Origin: Lentinula raphanica
Lineage: Eukaryota; Basidiomycota; Agaricomycetes; Agaricales; Omphalotaceae
NCBI GenBank assembly: GCA_027919835.1
Contig: JANVFP010000017.1
Location: 372,001-436,000 of the forward strand
Length of the DNA: 64,000 nt
Direction of reading: 5' to 3'
Under the pieces are notes generated by a model. That model was not told the origin of the DNA, did not search any database, and was given only the letters and a program-made list of their open reading frames with translations. Positions 57,109 through 64,000 of this stretch are shown piece by piece (position 1 is the stretch's first letter; each line of letters begins with the position of its first letter). The position numbers and the translations under genes are program-made.

Positions 57109-58691
57109 TCAAAACCGTTGACCGTTCCCTTTGGAATAACTCCCTACTCTCGCGGCATTGGGGGATACATGTCCAGTTTGCCCATGAAGCAACTTGGTAT
57201 TAGCAGCCATATTGTCTGCTTCTTCTTTCCTACGAATGCAGTTCACAATCTCGCGAACTGACGCGACTTCAGGAACAACATGTTCCTCCCTCAAATGATT
57301 GATGAGGCTCAAAGGTATACCTTCGAGTAATCTCGTTCTGAATGAGTGTTTACTCGGTATATGGAGTAATCTCAACGCGAACCTATTCAGTTTCGCGAAG
57401 AATTCTCTGATACCTAGCTTGGTATCATACTTAGCAGTACGCCAGCAAGTCTCAGCGTACGTGAAGACTTTGTCTTGCACGAATCGTTTGAATAGTCCAA
57501 TCAGGACTTCTTCAGTCTTCCATATATCCCGGACTCTATGTGGTCCAGTGACGTGATCATGATACCACAGTTTGGCATCTCCATCAAGCATGCCTTCAAG
57601 GCATAGTACCTGCATACCATTGCCTTCCGGGCCAGTCAATCGATTCACCACCATCCAGTTGATGACTGAATTGACCCACGTCTCGAAATTATCGATGTTA
57701 CCATCGCCTGCCCATGGGTCTGGGTATTTGATTTTAACGTTCTTTATGCCTTCGAGTGAAGGTAGAACTTGATCCAACTGTCTGCGTATTCCTTCCAGCA
57801 GTTGCTGCTGTATACGACGATTGTACTCATCGTGGCCTCGGTTGGTTAATATGTCCAACATTTCACGAGCCTTTTTTGCCTTTCGGCGTTTTTTCTTCTC
57901 CCGCTTACGCTGGGATTCCAGGCGAGCTTTCTCGCTGGGAGTATCACTGAACTCAGCGTGGACAGATTCTTCTGAATCTGACTGGAGCCAAGGCGTTTTA
58001 CTACGCCTGTCATCCTTGGATGGGTTATACCCATCGAATGAATTATCGGACGAACTGCCATCGCTATCGTCTCCAGGATCCCGATCCCCTTGAGCAGTTC
58101 TGAGCTTCTCGTCCGGGGGGTACTCCCTCTCATGGGGTTTTCCTTCGGTGTCGAAGGCGATATTCTGGTCATGCCATATACATTGGTTGACCGATGATCC
58201 AGCTCTGAGAGCATGGACTCTCAAAACTTGACCTATCACTCGGTCTTCCCATCGCAGTGGTTTACCAATGTAGCGATTACTACCCGGAATTTTGACGAAC
58301 CTCGGGTCGTTCACCATCTCGTCGAACGTTTTCCCGTTAGGGTAAACGTGCCGAGTGCTAGGCTTAGCACTCGTCTCGAGATTGATGTTCTTGTATATAT
58401 CAATCTCGGCTTCTTCAGCCTTGACTGATAGTGCCTCCGTGTTCGGGATTTCCACTTCCCCTGACGGTTTTGCGGTTTCCTCCTCGACAGAGGATTCATT
58501 GACCCAGTCTCTCAGGGTCTGAAACCCCTTTTTTAGAAGGTCGTTTTGCGATTCCCGCAATTCCTTGATTGATTTTTCAAGGATACTCTGGGCCTCATTT
58601 TCCTGAGACTCCAGGAGTTGTATTAGCGTTTGCGTACGCTTTTCAGGGGTTCGAACACTGGTACTTTCGTCTACCAGTATTGGATAACCCA
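57109..58691 (-). CDS. Gypsy-1 Gag, main part
   Basis: Continues from the gag N-terminus across FB-C (frame ELGGK / LGYPILVDEST). It has a charged helical N-terminal region, a Ser/Asp-rich linker, a basic KKRRKAKKAREML segment and the capsid-like domain: YPDPWAGDGNIDNFETWVNS, LCLEGMLDGDAKLWYHDHV, FAKLNRFALRLLHIPSKHS, EGIPLSLINHLREEHVVPE. Ends SKGNGQRF with a TGA immediately followed by the zinc-knuckle segment in frame. Confidence 0.8.
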
Positions 58692-58701
58692 GTTTTCCTC
58701 C

Positions 58702-61700
58702 ACTTCAGGCACCTACCCAAACATACCAAGTTAGGGTAGAAAAATCATGAAAATAACCTACCTAACATGGTCAAAATCCCATGGGCAGTCCCAAGTGTGG
58801 GATTCCCATATACTAGACTGGGGATTCCCACTTGGGATTCCCAATCAGGGACCCCAAACACTAGGGTATTGGGATTCCCAAGGGTGGGATTCCCATTCAC
58901 TCTGCATGGAGAGGCTGCTTGTAAACTGATTGCTGTTAGCCTTATATGGGGAAAGAACTAGGAGAACTTTACTGAGGCCAGGAAGCCTGTGTGTTTCATA
59001 TTAATATATTATATTCTTCTCTGCTTCTTGTGAGAATGTTTTCAAATATATATTTATACATGAAATTTATTGGTATACATTCTCTAGTTTCTGCATGACC
59101 TGTGGACATATTCATAGAATTATATTTACAGTGATCTGAATTTCTCATTTACTGTAACAATGCAATTAAGACAATTACTAGGATTATAAAGTTACTCTCA
59201 CTGGAAATTCAACACTGGAAGTTCAAGGAATCCCACTCATTGGGAATCCCACTCACTGGGAATCCCACTCTCTGGGAATCCCACTCATTGGAATTTGGAA
59301 TAGTCTCATAAACATTGAAATTTTACAGAAGGAATTGATACTACTGCCTACTATTATATATGGCAGGTAAAAGTTTATAAAGTCAAAACTACCACCTGTG
59401 CCTTATGCTGAGGGTAGATACAGGGATGAGACTAAGAATGAGCAATTTTAAATAAGGTTGAAAAGTATAGAGATCCACCACTCATTGCACTTATTATACT
59501 CAACACCCTTCATTAGTAACAATAACATACTTTGAATAGAACATTGTTATATTATAACATGAATTTTGGGTGCTTATTTTGAGTTTCTAAGTTGAAATTC
59601 CTGAATACTATACTCAATAGTTTTTGTGTGGACTTTATATGGTGTCAAGATGTTGTTTATACCATATCCTCTTCAATTCAAATCTAAGAACTTGAAAATG
59701 TAACTTTCAGAATATGCTATGTCCACCTGGGTATGAGAACAAGGATTTCCTTATACTCAACACACTTATATCACTCATCATGCAATAATGAAGAACTTAG
59801 AGTAGTGTAACTTTCCAGTGTTATCACTCATGATACTCATTACACATGGTATACTTCATCAGTAACTATAATACACCTTCTACACAATATTGTTATATCA
59901 TGATACACATATAACAATCAGTTTTGGGCGCTTATGGGCGCCTATTTTGTGTTTTTTGACTCAAAATTCATCAATACCACACTCAATAATTTTTGTATGG
60001 GCTTTATATTGTGTCATGATGTTGTCTGTATCATACTACTTTGGATTCAATTTGGAGAACCCACAAATACAGCCTGTAGAGCTGGCTATATCATGATCTT
60101 CTGTGATTTAACAGTGCTTATTTGGTGTTTTTAGTCAAAATACATTGATAGCACACCCAATAATTTTTGTGTGGGCTTTATATTGTGTCAGAATATTGTC
60201 TATATTATACTTCACTAGATACAACTCGGAGAACTCAAATATACAGCCTGTAAAGCTGGATATATCATAATCTTTTGTGATTTTACACTGTTTTGTGTAA
60301 ATGACAATGCATACACCCATGTTATGAAGTCAAACTGCTTCTGAGACATGAAAGGAGACATCCTACAACCAATTCTATGCTTACTCCATGTCATACAGCT
60401 AAGAGACTTACAATGGGAGTCATTGAGTATAATATCTGTAGTTACATGCAAGTATACATATTACCAATATACATGAAACATGTAAATGTATATTACAGAG
60501 TCCAATGGTCATGGTGAGTATCTGAATTATGTGTATACACTATCAGTAGACTGTAGGAGCACACTCCCCATGAAACAGCTTCTGTAACCCTGCATTACAT
60601 GGATATATGCATTGTCATTTGCATAAAACACTGTTAAATCATAAGGACTCATGTTATAGCTAGCCCTACAGGCTGTATTTGTGGGTTCTCCGAATTGAAT
60701 CCAAAGTAGTATGATACAGACAACATCATGACACAATATAAAGCCCACACAAAAATTATTGAGTGTGGTATTGATGAATTTTGAGTCAAAAAAAACACAA
60801 AATAGGCGGCGCCCATATACAGGCTGTATTTGTGGGTTCTCCGAATTGAATCCAAAGTAGTATGATACAGACAACATCATGACACAATATAAAGCCCACA
60901 CAAAAATTATTGAGTGTGGTATTGATGAATTTTGAGTCAAAAAAAAAACACAAAATAGGCGCCCATAAGCGCCCAAAACTCATTGTTATATGTGTATCAT
61001 GATATAACAATATTGTGTGGAAGGTGTATTATAGTTACTGATGAAGTATACCATGTGTAATGAGTCATGAGTGATAATGGCACTGGAAAGTTGCACTACT
61101 CTAAGTTCTTCATTATTGAGTGATGAGTGATATAAGTGTGTTGAGTATAAGGAGAGCCTTGTTCTCATACCCAGGTGGACATATATAGCACACTCCAAAC
61201 ATTACATTTTCAAGTTCTTATATTTGAATCAAAGAGGATATGGTGTAAACAACATCCTGACACTATATAAAGTTCACACAAGAACTACTGACTCAGAAAC
61301 TCAAAATGAGCACCCCAAATTGCACAAAATGCATTTTATATGCATGTTATAATATAACAATGTTCTGTTCAAGGTACATTATAGTTACTTATGAAGTGTG
61401 TAGAGTATAATAAGCATAATGAGTGATCACAATACTCTGAGTTCTTCATTATTGAATGATGAGTAATATAAGTGTGTTCAGTATAAGGAGATCCTTGTTC
61501 TTATACCCAGGTGGATTTCTATACTTTGCAACCTATATTCAAAATTGCTCGTGTATCTACCCTCAGCATGAAGCACTGGTAGTAGTTTTGGATTCATTGG
61601 AAAATCTTTTAATGCATGGATAGAGGATAAAATTCTACTTGTAATGTATAATAGTGAGCAGTGGTATCACTTCTTTTTGTAAAATTTCAATGCTTATGAG

Positions 61701-62309
61701 ACTCTTCCAATGAGTGGGATTCCCAATGAGTGGGATTCCCAATGAATGGGATTCCCAATGAGTGGGATTCCCAATGAGTGGGACTCCCAATGAGTGGGAT
61801 TCCCAATGAGTGGGATTCCTTGAACTTCCAGTGTTGAATTTCCAGTGAAAGTAACTTTATAATCATAGTAATTGTCTTAATTGCATTGTTACAGTAAATG
61901 AGAAGTTCAGATCACTGTAAATATACTTCTATGAATATGTCCACAAGTCATGCAGAAACTAGAGAATGTATACCACTAAATTTCATAGATAAATATATAT
62001 TTGAAAACATTCTCACAAGAAGCAGAGAAGAATATAATATATATTAATATGAAACACACAGGCTTCCTGGCCTCAGTAAAGTTCTCCTAGTTCTTTCCCC
62101 ATATAAGGCTAGCAGCAATCAGTTTACAAGCAGCCTCTCCATGCAGAGTGAATGGGATTCCCAATACCCTAGTGTTTGGGGTCCCTGATTGGGAATCCCA
62201 AGTGGGAATCCCACACTTGGGACTGCCCATGGGATTTTGACCATGTTAGGTAGGTTATTTTCATGATTTTTCTACCCTAACTTGGTATGTTTGGGTAGGT
62301 GCCTGAAGT
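58702..62309. mobile_element. FB-C: foldback element in Gypsy-1 gag
   Basis: 3608 bp palindromic element with termini ACTTCAGGCACCTACCCAAA and the exact inverse at the right. A perfect 10-bp duplication GTTTTCCTCC lies at 58692-58701 and 62310-62319. Subterminal words TGGGATTCCCA / GGGAATCCCACTCATT occur near both ends; a 16-bp unit is repeated about 4 times at 59224-59290 and 7 times inverted at 61705-61815. The core CAGTTTTGGGCGCTTATGGG (59911) is shared with all other foldback elements. Internal tandem duplications sit at 59930-60300 and 60668-60960. Non-coding. Confidence 0.85.
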
Positions 62310-62319
62310 GTTTTCCTCC

Positions 62320-62739
62320 TAGTTCCGGAGACTTACCAGTGTCGTTGCCTTGTTGCGCAATGAGCTCGGGAGGCTTATTGCCCAACAGGGCATTTTCTCT
62401 CTTACGATCGGCCGCTGCCGCTAATGGGGAACTACGAATCGTATTTCCTAGGGAACTCGTCTGGGAGTCATCCTCCTCAGTCGTTTGTTCCCTGATTTGA
62501 CCAGGTTCTGTAGGGGAACGAGGTCGTCATGGTGGTAAACCACCAAACGGATTTTCAAAGTCCGCCGTAGTCGTGACTACGTTGTCTCGGTCCACCTGAC
62601 CAGAGTTGCTCGTATTAGACTGACCATCGTCAGCCGGATTATTGGCAGAAGAGCCCAACGTTTGGGTCGGATCTGCCTTTTGAAGTTCGAATAGTGGTCC
62701 TATCTTAGGACCCTTTTTGCTGTCTTTTTTCGGCGGCAT
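62320..62739 (-). CDS. Gypsy-1 Gag N-terminus
   Basis: ATG at 62739, about 65 bp inside the 5' LTR: MPPKKDSKKGPKIGPLFELQ (basic start), then FENPFGGLPP and an in-frame TGA at 62527-62529. The frame continues RPRSPTEPGQIREQTTEEDD and LLGNKPPELIAQQGNDTGKS up to the FB-C insertion. Joining across one copy of the 10-bp duplication restores the gag frame at 58691. Confidence 0.7.
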
Positions 62740-62805
62740 TGTTCTATTCAGATAACTGAATGAGAATTGACTAATGGAGTTTTTAATGCTCGGTGTTCAA
62801 AAAAC

Positions 62806-63088
62806 TGTAACCGTCCGTGAGGATGGTTGAATATGGAGCTTGTAGGCTTCAGATAGCTGTTAAGCTTAGACTTAGTTCACGCGTAAATGAACACGACGAG
62901 TCTGTATTAAGACTTCGCTATGCTACTGGTGTTTACACGATAAAAAGAACTACTGTAATTTTAGGTAATCGTCTATTTTATAGGTCCGAGGAACTGTACA
63001 GTTACTTGTGAGAATAATGTCCAAATCAAGATAAGTAATTATAAAGATAAGATAGTCCATATATAGAAATTACCTGAGGGCCGTTACA
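62806..63088 (-). repeat. Gypsy-1 5' LTR
   Basis: 283 bp, TGTAAC to GTTACA; lacks 11 bp (around CTGAATAGAAA) present in the other LTR. The region directly inside (62740-62805) has no TGG tRNA-type primer site that I can recognise. Confidence 0.88.
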
Positions 63089-63328
63089 TTAAGTGTGTTA
63101 AGTATAATACACATAAGCACCAATCCGAGTTTTTTTTCATTATTCAGTATATTGAGTCAAGTGTGTTAAGTATAACACTGTTCTGAAGTTTTTCATTGTT
63201 CAGTGTGTTAAGCATAACACACATGTTACTGTTACAAGGTTTTTTTTTGTTGACTGTGTTAAGTGTAATAAACATTGAGTATAGTAAATATATTGAATGA
63301 TATAGGCTATCTGAGTGTTTGAGAGTGC
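63089..63328 (+). mobile_element. FB-D: part of the right arm
   Basis: Mirrors the left arm of foldback sequence (TTAAGTGTGTTAAGTATAA words) and is closely similar to FB-B near 5900-6000. It begins with the TTAAG duplication of Gypsy-1 and is cut at 63328 by another LTR, so its right terminus is not in the window. Confidence 0.7.
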
Positions 63329-63988
63329 TGTCCCGAAGGAGCTGGCACAGAAGGGTGACACGAGCACAAGCACAAGCACGACCCTATACAGGGTAAGGGT
63401 GAGGTTGATCTCAGCAACAGTGAGGGCACGAAGGGCCAATCACTAGGGCTTCAGAAGGAAAAGACAAGCTAGTTCCCAATGACCAAGTTAGTATTATTGA
63501 GTGTGAGTAGGATACAAATACGAACCTAGTTCCCAATGACCAAGAGGTCGAGATAGGGAACCAGGAGTCTAACTACAGTGGTATTTATACTGGGGAAAAC
63601 AATAAGTACCCAAAGTAGTAGAGACGAACAGCGTGAGTGAAGAAGATTGGAAAAGACAATAACGCGAGAATGTAAAAGGTGTAGTGCGAGAATGTAAAAG
63701 GTGAAGAGCGAATGAGAATGGTTGGAAAGATAAGGAGTAGTGACAGCGCGAGAGACAGATATGAAGAACAATAACACAAGTACCATAGTGCGAGAATGGA
63801 AGAAAGAATGATGACAGAACGCGAGAGGAGAATGATAAAGCATGAGAAGAGGATTGATAATGAAGCAGGAGGTATCATTGCTAATTGTAGTGAGTCATGA
63901 AGAACGATCAGGTGGTAGCAAGGACATATGATGCAAAAAGGAGTGCATGTGATAAGGAAAAATAACACACATGTCAGATGTCACGACA
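63329..63988 (-). repeat. LTR of a second retrotransposon (Gypsy-2), 3' LTR
   Basis: 660 bp, starting TGTCCCGAAGG and ending GTCACGACA on the plus strand. It is followed on the right by TTACCCCCCTCC, which on the minus strand is a polypurine tract, so this is the 3' LTR of a minus-strand element whose body lies beyond the window. CTAGTTCCCAATGACCAAG is repeated inside (about 63472 and 63526). ORFs on the minus strand here are not genes. Confidence 0.65.
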
Positions 63989-64000
63989 TTACCCCCCTCC

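Larger units (their letters stand above)
47457..63088 (-). mobile_element. Gypsy-1: 15.6-kb LTR retrotransposon with nested hAT and FB-C
   Basis: Minus-strand Ty3/Gypsy element with LTRs TGTAAC...GTTACA (47457-47750, 62806-63088) and a perfect 5-bp duplication TTAAG (47452-47456, 63089-63093). LTRs are almost identical except for an 11-bp indel, so insertion is recent. Order from the 5' end: gag N-terminus, [FB-C], gag, zinc knuckle, protease, RT start, [hAT], RT/RNase H, extra ORF. Removing the nested elements leaves about 8.4 kb. No integrase seen; it is probably non-autonomous. Confidence 0.9.

Noticed and set aside
63526..63968. Hydrophobic minus-strand ORFs (105 and 127 codons) resembling membrane proteins
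   Set aside because: They lie entirely inside an LTR and come from purine-rich sequence on the plus strand.
1..64000. tRNA, rRNA or other structural RNA genes
   Set aside because: I saw no cloverleaf-like or rRNA-like segment by eye; a covariance-model scan would be needed to exclude them.

Overview
The window looks like nuclear DNA of a filamentous basidiomycete, most likely an Agaricomycete. Genes have many short introns (about 30-65 nt, GT-AG). A KDZ (Kyakuja-Dileera-Zisupton) transposase with a CxC2-like cysteine cluster is present, together with a typical basidiomycete hAT, Gypsy and Copia elements and several lineage-specific hypothetical families. I cannot name the species. Little single-copy DNA survives: most of the 64 kb is mobile elements nested inside each other.

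Left third (1-12.6 kb): the end of an element with GGTAGCTACC arrays, LTR-like remnants, a broken foldback element (FB-1) hit by a Copia element, a second large palindrome (FB-B, 4.1-6.2 kb) bracketed by two inverted copies of a ~205-bp MITE, a truncated minus-strand host-type gene (6.4-7.5 kb), and an XPG/Rad2-type nuclease gene starting at 7985.

Centre (9.6-33.9 kb) is a Russian doll. The XPG-like gene is split at 9643/33745 by a 3.1-kb foldback element (FB-2). FB-2 is split at 12634/33634 by a 21.0-kb KDZ transposon flanked by the 8-bp duplication TGGTGACA. The KDZ unit carries its transposase (minus strand, 22812 to 12926) and three more genes (A, 274 aa; B, 780 aa; C, about 719 aa). It is itself hit by three foldback elements: FB-3 and FB-4 in transposase exons, FB-5 in gene A.

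All family-A foldback elements (FB-1 to FB-6) are long palindromes. They begin and end with GATAC/GTATC and sit at exactly the same octamer, CACAGCTG. Their terminal repeats contain well-placed GT and AG splice signals plus a YTNAY branch-like site. For FB-2, FB-3 and FB-4 a splice at these sites would leave only four extra in-frame codons. This is the most striking candidate for an undescribed system here: site-specific foldback transposons that could act as removable introns.

34-45 kb holds a degenerate ubiquitin-like gene with an internally repeated 11-residue unit, small X-family elements around fragments of a broken gene, FB-6, a small hypothetical gene with a stop (43.2-43.9 kb), and a GCM1/WRKY-type zinc-finger gene cut at 45294.

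Right third (45.3-64 kb): foldback element FB-D is interrupted by a 15.6-kb Gypsy element (LTRs 47457-47750 and 62806-63088; TSD TTAAG). That Gypsy has no visible integrase but has a 796-codon extra ORF, and is itself interrupted by a complete hAT transposon (51261-54877) and by another foldback element (FB-C, 58702-62309, perfect 10-bp TSD). A second LTR (63329-63988) cuts FB-D again at the right edge.
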